In this document: positions 15,476 to 22,054 of the stretch, one piece after another | How the letters are laid out: each line of letters begins with the position of its first letter | How positions within the stretch are numbered: position 1 is the stretch's first letter | DNA from: an uncultured Eubacteriales bacterium | Lineage (GTDB): Bacteria > Bacillota > Clostridia > Oscillospirales > Butyricicoccaceae | Assembly: GCA_910586105.1 (NCBI GenBank) | Contig: CAJUGU010000022.1 | Coordinates: 1 to 40,444, forward strand | Length of the DNA stretch: 40,444 nucleotides | Reading direction: 5' to 3' | The notes under the pieces: generated by a model | Told to the model about the DNA's origin: nothing | The model's input: the letters and a program-made list of their open reading frames with translations, nothing else | Databases searched by the model: none | Program-made: the position numbers and the translations under genes

Positions 15476-15538
15476 ATGGTGCTAGCTCTCGCAGGAAATC
15501 TTCCTGAGAGGAGGCGGTACTTATCACGATTTCGATGA
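15476..15538 (+). CDS. leader ORF coupled to toxin, copy 2
   Basis: Identical to the copy 1 leader: SD AGAGGAGGGG, 20 codons, TGA overlapping the toxin ATG. The same two mutually exclusive stems can form around its SD and around the toxin SD. Confidence 0.6.
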   Translation: MVLALAGNLPERRRYLSRFR

Positions 15539-15615
15539 TCGCTGATCTGTGCAGCATCGCGTCGTTCGCCTTGGCGATCTACGTGTTGTGGCGCGACAGC
15601 CAGAGAATGAAGTAA
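15535..15615 (+). CDS. small hydrophobic peptide, probable type I toxin, copy 2
   Basis: 26 residues, identical in sequence to copy 1; only synonymous change is seen near the end (CAG AGA for CAA CGA). A change that keeps the protein argues that the peptide itself is under selection. Single predicted membrane helix, charged tail, ATGA overlap with the leader. Confidence 0.66.
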   Translation: MIADLCSIASFALAIYVLWRDSQRMK

Positions 15616-15716
15616 GCCGTCTGCTGCAACAGACGGCTTACGCTTGTTCTAGGCTAGCCTAGAACAAGCAAACATAAGTCACAAGTGAGCGGCAACCGTT
15701 CCGGTCTCCACTCTTT
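15605..15716 (-). ncRNA. antisense RNA (probable antitoxin), copy 2
   Basis: Expected to start near 15716 from the promoter at 15723-15751 and to run over the 3' arms, the copy-specific H2 palindrome and H1, ending after CTTACTTCATTCTC. It begins AGAGTGGAGACC and then carries ACGGTTGCC, as in copy 1. Confidence 0.6.
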
Positions 15717-15722
15717 ATTTTG

Positions 15723-15751
15723 ATTATAGCAGGCTTTCCCCCGCTTGTCAA
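15723..15751 (-). promoter_or_regulatory. antisense RNA promoter, copy 2
   Basis: Minus strand TTGACA (15746-15751), 17 bases, TATAAT (15723-15728). The spacer ends AGCCTGC as in the other two copies, while its middle differs. Confidence 0.85.
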
Positions 15752-15787
15752 ACCATTTTCCTGAAAAACCGCTTTTGTCAAAAAAGG

Positions 15788-15816
15788 TTGACTCATGTCA
15801 AAATCTGGGGTATACT
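15788..15816 (+). promoter_or_regulatory. toxin mRNA promoter, copy 3
   Basis: TTGACT (15788-15793), 17 bases, TATACT (15811-15816). One change in the -35 and in the dyad compared with copies 1 and 2. Confidence 0.75.
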
Positions 15817-15915
15817 ATTCTTGTGGAGACCCGCCGCCTTCGGGTGGCGCTGCCGTCCTCGGACGGCCACGGAAAAAGACGGTTGCCCGACTCCTGCGAA
15901 AGCGGAGAGGAGGGG

Positions 15916-15978
15916 ATGGTGCTAGCTCTCGCAGGAAATCTTCCTGAGAGGAGGCGGTACTTATCACGATTTCGATGA
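15916..15978 (+). CDS. leader ORF coupled to toxin, copy 3
   Basis: 20 codons, identical to copies 1 and 2, with SD AGAGGAGGGG and ATGA overlap with the toxin start. No change is seen across the leader even though the toxin behind it has changed. Confidence 0.6.
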   Translation: MVLALAGNLPERRRYLSRFR

Positions 15979-16055
15979 TCGCTGATTTGTGCAGCATCGC
16001 GTCGTTCGCCTTGGCGATTTACGCGTTGTGGTGCAACAGCCAGAGAATGAAGTAA
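15975..16055 (+). CDS. small hydrophobic peptide, probable type I toxin, copy 3 variant
   Basis: 26 residues with three substitutions against copies 1 and 2: Val17 to Ala, Arg20 to Cys and Asp21 to Asn, all at the end of the membrane helix and the start of the tail. Two charges flanking the membrane are lost and a cysteine is gained. It may be a weaker or differently acting variant; the reading frame and ATGA coupling are intact. Confidence 0.63.
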   Translation: MIADLCSIASFALAIYALWCNSQRMK

Positions 16056-16149
16056 GCCGTCTGCTGCAGACAGACGGCTTACTGTTTCGGGGCTACGCTC
16101 CGAACGATAAGACATAAGCGAGCGGCAACCGTTCCGGTCTCCACTCTTT
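16045..16149 (-). ncRNA. antisense RNA (probable antitoxin), copy 3
   Basis: Expected start near 16149 from the promoter at 16156-16184, reading over the 3' arms, H2 and H1 and ending in CTTACTTCATTCTC. The 5' end again carries AGAGTGGAGACC and ACGGTTGCC. Confidence 0.6.
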
Positions 16150-16155
16150 AATTTC

Positions 16156-16184
16156 ATTATAGCAGGCTTTCACCCATTTGTCAA
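16156..16184 (-). promoter_or_regulatory. antisense RNA promoter, copy 3
   Basis: Minus strand TTGACA (16179-16184), 17 bases, TATAAT (16156-16161): full consensus, as in copies 1 and 2. Confidence 0.85.
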
Positions 16185-16228
16185 ATCGTTTTTCCGCTGC
16201 GATCTGCGCGCGGCAGCGCTGCGAAAAA

Positions 16229-16268
16229 AAACAGAGGGCGCCCTTCGTTTCCGGAGGGCGCCCTGTTT
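16229..16268 (-). terminator. strong terminator downstream of the surface protein gene
   Basis: AGGGCGCCC (16235-16243) pairs with GGGCGCCCT (16256-16264). On the minus strand it is followed by CTGTTTTTTTT, so it mainly stops leftward transcription and shields the toxin modules from the surface protein gene. Confidence 0.8.
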
Positions 16269-16327
16269 GCTTTGGGGGATTTCTGCGGGATACCCGCAGT
16301 GCAGCTTTTCGCTGCTGGTTTTAAGGG

Positions 16328-16353
16328 GAGGCACCCCCTTTCGGGGGTGCCTC
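16328..16353. terminator. GC-rich hairpin, probable terminator
   Basis: GAGGCACCCCC-tttc-GGGGGTGCCTC is a perfect 11-bp stem, followed by TTT on the plus strand. A smaller hairpin CAAATCAC/GTGATTTG (16368-16389) lies between it and the stop codon of the surface protein gene. Confidence 0.7.
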
Positions 16354-16405
16354 TTTGCTAGGGGTTACAAATCACTGAAGTGTGATTTGCAGGAATCATG
16401 CTAAC

Positions 16406-19400
16406 TTACACACCAGCCGCATCAACAGACACCCAATCAGTTTCGCCGCCTTCGCAATAGCCGTTAGCCGTCCACTTAACCTGAATCTTACAGGAGGTGT
16501 CAAGTGCATTATGCAACTTGCTCGCATCCAGATCGAATTTCAGATTACCATTGCTGATATCGCTGCTATCGAATTTAGAAATCACAGCGTTTTCTTCATT
16601 GCCGGTCGATGTCTTAACAACAATAGTGAAGTCGTCTGCACCTACACCAGAAACCTGCCAGCCTGCTGTAGCAACCAGAGTCACCTTGCCGTCAGCGGTA
16701 GCAGTCGCGCTGGTAACAGCAGTAGCAGCCGCCACCGGCTTAACAATGACGTCAACATCCTTCTTAGCGCCGCTCGTTTTGTCGCGGAACGTCAACGTAT
16801 ACGTGCCAGCCTTAACGGTATTAGCAGCTACATCGCTAGCGCTGATCGTCACGGAGCCAGAAGTTCCGGACTTTGTTAACGGAATGGTAAACAGGGTGGC
16901 ATTAGAAATCTCAATGTCGCCTTCGGGATTAGCGCCATTCACCTGTACGCTAAACGTCAGGTTCCAAGCCTCAGCAGCCTCCGGCATAGTGCTAGGCTTG
17001 TCGACAGTAAACTTGGTGTCGCCGATATCATACGGAACAACCTTGATTTCCTGTTCGATCGTGTTACCCTTATTGTCGGTGACTACGAGTTTCCACTCGT
17101 TATTTTCACCATTGTTAAAGGTGCCTGCGTTAAACTTGATTACGCCTGCAGTATTTGTATCCGGGTCACTCTGCTTAACGCCATCCTTGTAGAGCTCGAT
17201 CTTTTCAACCACAGCGCCGTTGAATACTTCATACTTTACAGAGATGACAACATCTTGCAGGCCCTCCTTGTTCAGTTCAAATTCCCAACCGTCGACAGAG
17301 GTCAGAACGACATCGTCAGCAGCATCCGATTCGCCAAAGCGCTTGGTGTAGGAGAATACTGCAACTGCATCCTTGCCATTTAGCGCATCGCCCATTGCAC
17401 CAGAATTAGTGTTCCATCCGTATACATACGGATCATCAGGCAGAAGCGAATCATTAAATACGCCAGTACCGGAAGTTACCTTCATAATTTCCTTATCAAA
17501 GGCAACATCCATTACAGCATACTTGTCAATAGCATTGCGGCTGCTGTTCTTGTTGGTAGACGATACGATCTTATCAGCGGTTGCCTCACTGATCTTCGGC
17601 TCATCAGTCATCTTGGTAAGACCAGTTGTCTTGTCACCAGACTGCAGGTACTCATAAGCAACACCTTCCATGACATCGCTCAGCTTGTTGCTAATGGTGT
17701 AAATATTTGTATCACCAGTTACATCAAAGCTACGCGGCCACTGTACGCTCGGGATGCTCATAAGCTCATCCTTAGATGCATAGCGGAGGATATTCTCAGC
17801 AGAATTGCCAGTAATAAATGCCGCTGTGCCAGCCTTCGCAACTTCCAAATCAATGCCAGCGCCAAGGCGAACAACTGCATAATCATCGCCCATCAAGCTG
17901 ATAGTGCCATCCGGAGTCTCCACTGCTGTCATAACAATAACCCTCGTAACCTTGCCATCCGAATTCAGACTGATTTCGGCATACAAAGCATTGTTATTGA
18001 TGTCAGCACGAACTTGTGTCAAACTGTCATACGGATAGACCCCATCCGTCTTCGGATCGTAGTAGTAGAACATCTTCGGCACGCCGCCTTCCTCTTCAAC
18101 AGAGGTGAAGGTGCCAACCTTGCCTGCTACTGCACCATCAATCTCAAAGACGGTGTTCTTGCGGTTCTGAGCAGACGCATCGGTCATCAAAGCAACTACA
18201 GTATTCTTATTAAATTCATCGAAGTTCTCGATTGCCATAATCGCAGCTGTTGCATAGTTATTCTTGTCGATATCATATGCAACATTGTAAATCCGGCCGC
18301 CATTTATATTCGTCCTGTAAAGAGGAATATTGTATCCCGACGGAGCAGACGAAATATTAGTACCCGTAGCCAACGTAAGAACATTCGCTGCCGGGCTCGG
18401 AATCGAAATAGCCTTCAAATTAGCTGTAGTCGGTTCAATCGCCATTACATCATCTTCATCAGCCCATACTTCACCATCAGTATTGATCTGAACAAAGTTG
18501 GTGTCTGTGATGAATAAAACATCAGAATTTTTCAGATAAACATTGCCATTGAACGGCTTATTATTGAAGTCCGTAGCAGTACCAGTGAAACCTGTAACTG
18601 GATAGTCGTCACTGACCTGAACCACACCAGTGTTCGGCCAGTAAGTGAATTCATTCGCCTTGCTTTCGGTAATGCGTTGCAGCTTGGTGATGACTTCTTC
18701 AGAATCCATCCAATACTTATAGACCTGACCAACAACCAATTCCGGTGCAAGCCACTGATAGGAGTCGCTGCTGTAGAGCTGAACGGTCTTATCCGTAGCC
18801 TTCTTTGTATCCACATTGTACGCATTGTAATATCTGGTATTATTGATATTTCGCTTTTCGAGGAGGTTACCCCTCTCGTCATAAACAGTACCTACGATGT
18901 CGAGATCGAACGCTACTTCATATGCAGCAACAGTATTATCATCCAACTTTACCTTCAACGCTGCACGATCGCTACGCGCCTGAGTGACTTTCTGAGAACC
19001 ATTTTCGGTCTCAAGGACTACCAGATAGCCCGTGTTGGTATCAGATTCCTCGAGCTTCACAATAAAGCCGTTTTCATCCAACCAAATTTCATAAGTACCT
19101 TCAAGGTCACTCTCGTCAAGGTTATTAGCTTCATTCTCGACGAGATCCCAACGGTCTTCCTCATCAGCCAGCTCGCGGACAACGCCGTCGAAGGTCATCT
19201 GCAACTCACCCTTGGTGGAAACCTTCGTCAGTTCAGCAATCTGGGAGCTGATTTTTTCAACATTGACGGTGACAACTTCGCCGTCTGCACTCTTGCTGTA
19301 CGCACGGGTAGCGGTGATTTCAACAACATCGCCTTCCTGAATACCAGCGCAGTTGAACTTCAGCTGATCGTCGTCGATGTCAAAGTCAACTTCCTCGAGC

Positions 19401-20791
19401 TCGCCCTCAATGATGCCGCTGAAAGCGATGGTCTCGCTATCAATATCGGTGATTTCCGCATACTTACGAACGGTCTTAATACCGAAATCGATCTTACCAT
19501 CAGAATCCCAGTCGACCAGACGATAGGAGTCGCCATCCTTGAAGTCGTAGTCGAAATCGTTGTCCTTGTCATAGAATGCAACGAGGTCAAAAGCAGAATA
19601 CTCTTCGTTCGACAACTCCGTGTGGATGTAAGCCTTCTCATCGCGCTTCGGAGCATCCTCAATCATGAGGTTCGTAACCGCAACCAGTGCATCTTCTGCG
19701 TCAACAGTGCCACCAGAAACGGTCAGCTTGTCAGCGCCGTCTTCGCCGTCGCTAAGCTGCCAGTCGTAGCCGGTCTGGCCCTTAACAGTCTTAACAGCCT
19801 TGACAATTTCATCAACGCCGTTATGATCCAGCTCACCCCACAGCTCTACCTGATAACCAAGAATTGCAGACGGGTCACCTTCATAAATGAAAGTGATCGG
19901 AGCCCACTTTTCATTCTTGTCAACGTCGTCAGCGGAGACTTCGTTGCCAATATCACTGATCGGATAAGCGGTGTAAGTGTTGACAGCGTCGCGGGCATCA
20001 ACGCCAACTACTACCCAAGTGTGCGCGAGACACTTGTCGCCGGTAGTGAACTCGTTCTTATACCGTTCAACATATGTCTCATCGTTATCCTCGTCGGTGT
20101 GCTCCACGCGAGCAAGGCGGTCAAGGCCGAACACCTTTTCAGCGATAGTGACGTTCGTATGCTCGTCAGCCGCCTGATAGATGTTCTGCTGCTTAGCATA
20201 CTCGTCATAATCCGCGAACAGCGCATTGTAGATCATCATAGCGTCCTCGCCGCGGAGCGCGTCAGAGGTCGCAACTACGTTTACGTTGTCCAGGATGCCT
20301 TCCTGCTGAGCACGCGCAATGTTGCCCATCGGGAAGGAGAGCGGGTTTGCAGCACTGTCGTAACCGAGAGCGCGGGTGATCATGGCGATGAACTCACCGT
20401 CGGTGATCGTGCGCATCGGGCTGTAAGTGCCCAGCGAAGTGCTGGTGCCCTGCGTGATGCCCATGATCGCGCAGTAAGCAACCGCGCTCTCATAGTAGGC
20501 GTCCTTCGGGACGTCCGTGAAGTTCGATGCACCGGCATACTTGCTGGGCATCGTCTCGCCCGTAAGCATACGAGCGATCAGGCAAGCCGCGTCGGCGCGA
20601 GTGATCGTCTTATCGACGCCAAACGAACCGTCCGGCATGCCTGCGATAATCCCGAGGTCGGACAGCAGGGTCACAGCTTCGCTGTAATCCGAACCGGCCG
20701 GTACATCGGAATATACCGCCGCACCAGCGAACATCGTGAAGCACATCACGAATGCTACTGCCAGTGCAAGAACCTTTTTAAGATTCTTCAT
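16406..20791 (-). CDS. SLH-domain surface protein, probable S-layer protein
   Basis: 1461 residues. A signal peptide (MKNLKKVLALAVAFVMCFTM..., cleavage near the AGAA-VYSD region) is followed by N-terminal SLH domains: residues about 27-78 (DVPAGSDYSEAVTLLSDLGI, then ITRADAACLIARML), about 91-145 (FTDVPKDAYYESAVAYCAIM), and a weaker third around 150-195. SLH domains bind pyruvylated secondary wall polymer, so the protein should coat the cell. The middle is very acidic with many Asp/Glu-Asn clusters. The end has beta-sandwich-like repeats (VKAGTYTLTFRDKTSGAKKD and similar). ATG at 20791 follows AAAGGAGG. Base composition is clearly less GC-rich than the neighbours, which may reflect protein composition or transfer. 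Confidence 0.92.
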   Translation of the reverse strand: MKNLKKVLALAVAFVMCFTMFAGAAVYSDVPAGSDYSEAVTLLSDLGIIAGMPDGSFGVDKTITRADAACLIARMLTGETMPSKYAGASNFTDVPKDAYYESAVAYCAIMGITQGTSTSLGTYSPMRTITDGEFIAMITRALGYDSAANPLSFPMGNIARAQQEGILDNVNVVATSDALRGEDAMMIYNALFADYDEYAKQQNIYQAADEHTNVTIAEKVFGLDRLARVEHTDEDNDETYVERYKNEFTTGDKCLAHTWVVVGVDARDAVNTYTAYPISDIGNEVSADDVDKNEKWAPITFIYEGDPSAILGYQVELWGELDHNGVDEIVKAVKTVKGQTGYDWQLSDGEDGADKLTVSGGTVDAEDALVAVTNLMIEDAPKRDEKAYIHTELSNEEYSAFDLVAFYDKDNDFDYDFKDGDSYRLVDWDSDGKIDFGIKTVRKYAEITDIDSETIAFSGIIEGELEEVDFDIDDDQLKFNCAGIQEGDVVEITATRAYSKSADGEVVTVNVEKISSQIAELTKVSTKGELQMTFDGVVRELADEEDRWDLVENEANNLDESDLEGTYEIWLDENGFIVKLEESDTNTGYLVVLETENGSQKVTQARSDRAALKVKLDDNTVAAYEVAFDLDIVGTVYDERGNLLEKRNINNTRYYNAYNVDTKKATDKTVQLYSSDSYQWLAPELVVGQVYKYWMDSEEVITKLQRITESKANEFTYWPNTGVVQVSDDYPVTGFTGTATDFNNKPFNGNVYLKNSDVLFITDTNFVQINTDGEVWADEDDVMAIEPTTANLKAISIPSPAANVLTLATGTNISSAPSGYNIPLYRTNINGGRIYNVAYDIDKNNYATAAIMAIENFDEFNKNTVVALMTDASAQNRKNTVFEIDGAVAGKVGTFTSVEEEGGVPKMFYYYDPKTDGVYPYDSLTQVRADINNNALYAEISLNSDGKVTRVIVMTAVETPDGTISLMGDDYAVVRLGAGIDLEVAKAGTAAFITGNSAENILRYASKDELMSIPSVQWPRSFDVTGDTNIYTISNKLSDVMEGVAYEYLQSGDKTTGLTKMTDEPKISEATADKIVSSTNKNSSRNAIDKYAVMDVAFDKEIMKVTSGTGVFNDSLLPDDPYVYGWNTNSGAMGDALNGKDAVAVFSYTKRFGESDAADDVVLTSVDGWEFELNKEGLQDVVISVKYEVFNGAVVEKIELYKDGVKQSDPDTNTAGVIKFNAGTFNNGENNEWKLVVTDNKGNTIEQEIKVVPYDIGDTKFTVDKPSTMPEAAEAWNLTFSVQVNGANPEGDIEISNATLFTIPLTKSGTSGSVTISASDVAANTVKAGTYTLTFRDKTSGAKKDVDVIVKPVAAATAVTSATATADGKVTLVATAGWQVSGVGADDFTIVVKTSTGNEENAVISKFDSSDISNGNLKFDLDASKLHNALDTSCKIQVKWTANGYCEGGETDWVSVDAAGV

Positions 20792-20871
20792 TGGAATTCT
20801 TCCTCCTTTAATTTTTTCCAGAGAGCCACCCCCTCATTTTGTTCGGGGACGACCCCCTCGGTACGCTGTTC

Positions 20872-20900
20872 ATTCTAACAGGATGTTTTTTCAAAATCAA
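20872..20900 (-). promoter_or_regulatory. promoter of the surface protein gene
   Basis: Minus strand TTGATT (20895-20900), 17 bases, TAGAAT (20872-20877). The leader of about 75 bases contains GAGGGGGT twice and a GGGG-tcgt-CCCC hairpin, possibly stabilising a highly expressed mRNA. Confidence 0.72.
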
Positions 20901-20912
20901 TGGTTTTCCCGT

Positions 20913-21006
20913 TTGTGTAACACAACCGTAACGGATTGTTCAATATTTCATCTCTTTCGTGACATTTCATCCGTTTATAAGTCACAAAAGTTATCTAATT
21001 TGTGAC
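20913..21006. promoter_or_regulatory. cluster of inverted repeats upstream of the surface protein promoter
   Basis: TTGTGT-a-ACACAA (20913-20925) is a perfect dyad 12 bases above the -35. CCGTAACGG (20926-20934) follows immediately. GTCACAAA (20981-20988) and TTTGTGAC (20999-21006) form a second perfect inverted repeat with a 10-base spacer. The whole stretch is AT-rich and holds no gene. These look like regulator binding sites; I cannot name the regulator. Confidence 0.5.
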
Positions 21007-21060
21007 ACCTTCGATTTTAATAACCCGTCTTTTACACTATCTAATCATCGTTTTAACACC

Positions 21061-21088
21061 AAAAATCCCGCCCCCTTACGGGGACGGG
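21061..21088 (-). terminator. terminator of the DUF1624 gene
   Basis: On the minus strand CCCGTCCCC-gtaa-GGGGGCGGG is followed by ATTTTTGG. It lies about 57 bases past the stop codon; a GGCT/AGCC-bounded GC-rich hairpin sits in between. Confidence 0.7.
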
Positions 21089-21144
21089 CAAACGTTTCGC
21101 GGCTCCGCAGCCGGCCGGCCAAAGGCCGAGCCGCCGCGCGGGCT

Positions 21145-21897
21145 TCATTTGGGGAACACAAGCCACATCACGCCAAAGATCACCGGCTGGTGCAGCAAAT
21201 AGATCGGCAGCGAACGCCTGCCAAGCGCGGCCAGCACGGGCGCGCGCCATTGCAGCACCCGTCCGGCGGTCTCGGAACGCAGGCACAGCTGATAGCAATA
21301 AAACCCGCAGGCATACAAAAACAGCCACGGCAGCAACGGGAAATAATCCGCCGACCAAAACCCGGGGCCGGGGAACCCGAACGGGAACAGCCACGCCGTC
21401 TCATATAGCGGCGCGGGCAGCGGCGCAAGCCAATGGCCTTCAAACCCCAGCCAACCATATTGGATGTCCCTTGTCAGTACGAACAGCGCCGCCGACGCGG
21501 CAAGCCCCCAACCGGCGGGCACGCGCTCCAGCAGCGGCTTTGCAAAATGCGCCAGCAGCATCGCCGCCCCCAAAAAGCTCAGCACGCCCCAAACGATCCG
21601 TTCGGAAGGCAGGAACACCGCCGTGAACGCGGTCAATCCCAACCCGCACGCCGAGACCAGCAGGCCGCGCCGCAGGTTGCTGCGCGAAAGCGCGGACGAA
21701 AACCCGCCGATCAGGATAAACAGCCAGCACGCCGCCTGCTGGACGGGATACAGGCGCAGCGTCCAACCGAACGGGTTGCCGAAAATATACCGCACATTAT
21801 AAAATGCGTGGTAAACAACCATCAGCACGATCGCAAGCCCGCGCAAACTGTCGATCATATACAGTCTGCCGGGGTTTTTTGTAAAATTCTTTGGCAT
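21145..21897 (-). CDS. DUF1624 / heparan-alpha-glucosaminide N-acetyltransferase-like membrane protein
   Basis: 250 residues with about seven membrane segments. The family marker is the first segment: RLYMIDSLRGLAIVLMVVYH, with the conserved Asp and the D-x-LRG motif, and the His that follows in the membrane. The C-terminus LGRRSLPIYLLHQPVIF is also typical of this and related acyltransferase families. By family knowledge it may move acetyl groups across the membrane onto a glycan, but the bacterial substrates are not known. GAGAGGAG lies ten bases before the ATG. It is transcribed away from the M16 peptidase genes. Confidence 0.85.
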   Translation of the reverse strand: MPKNFTKNPGRLYMIDSLRGLAIVLMVVYHAFYNVRYIFGNPFGWTLRLYPVQQAACWLFILIGGFSSALSRSNLRRGLLVSACGLGLTAFTAVFLPSERIVWGVLSFLGAAMLLAHFAKPLLERVPAGWGLAASAALFVLTRDIQYGWLGFEGHWLAPLPAPLYETAWLFPFGFPGPGFWSADYFPLLPWLFLYACGFYCYQLCLRSETAGRVLQWRAPVLAALGRRSLPIYLLHQPVIFGVMWLVFPK

Positions 21898-21917
21898 GGG
21901 AATGCGCTCCTCTCAAC

Positions 21918-21946
21918 TGGACAAGCCGACGAAAACAGGATATACT
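21918..21946 (+). promoter_or_regulatory. promoter of the yfmF-yfmH-lgt group
   Basis: TGGACA (21918-21923), 17 bases, TATACT (21941-21946). A small hairpin GTCCCA-cttt-TGGGAC (21965-21980) lies in the leader. Start of yfmF is about 100 bases downstream. Confidence 0.65.
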
Positions 21947-22054
21947 AAAAGGCAGGGGGACCCTGTCCCACTTTTGGGACGCAGCGGCGGTCAGCCCGCG
22001 CATGCGCCCGCTTCCTTTCAGTATACCATACTTTCCACGAAAAGGAGACCCCGA

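Larger units (their letters stand above)
15367..15751. other. type I toxin-antitoxin-like module, copy 2
   Basis: Same order as copy 1 and almost identical through the toxin gene. 5' arms are at 15403-15410 and 15439-15447; 3' arms at 15691-15699 and 15703-15710. H1 is at 15612-15641 with the same stem. H2 (15642-15669) is a perfect 28-bp palindrome (GCTTGTTCTAGGCT and its complement) unrelated in sequence to H2 of copy 1. The change in H2 while everything around is conserved suggests that H2 is where copies are told apart. Confidence 0.7.
15788..16184. other. type I toxin-antitoxin-like module, copy 3 (most diverged)
   Basis: Same order as copies 1 and 2. 5' arms are at 15824-15831 and 15879-15887; 3' arms at 16124-16132 and 16136-16143. 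An insertion of roughly 20 bases enlarges the hairpin between the two 5' arms, yet both arms stay intact. H1 is at 16052-16082 with the same stem. H2 (16084-16105, TTCGGGGC-tac-GCTCCGAA with one G-U) again has its own sequence. Confidence 0.7.

Noticed and set aside
14943..16184. The three repeats as a CRISPR array or riboswitch series
   Set aside because: Units are about 430 bp with coding frames and opposing promoters, without spacers or cas genes. The leader structure does not match a riboswitch class I know.
18677..20878. 733-residue plus-strand open frame
   Set aside because: Antisense shadow of the surface protein gene, crossing its promoter; no signal of its own.
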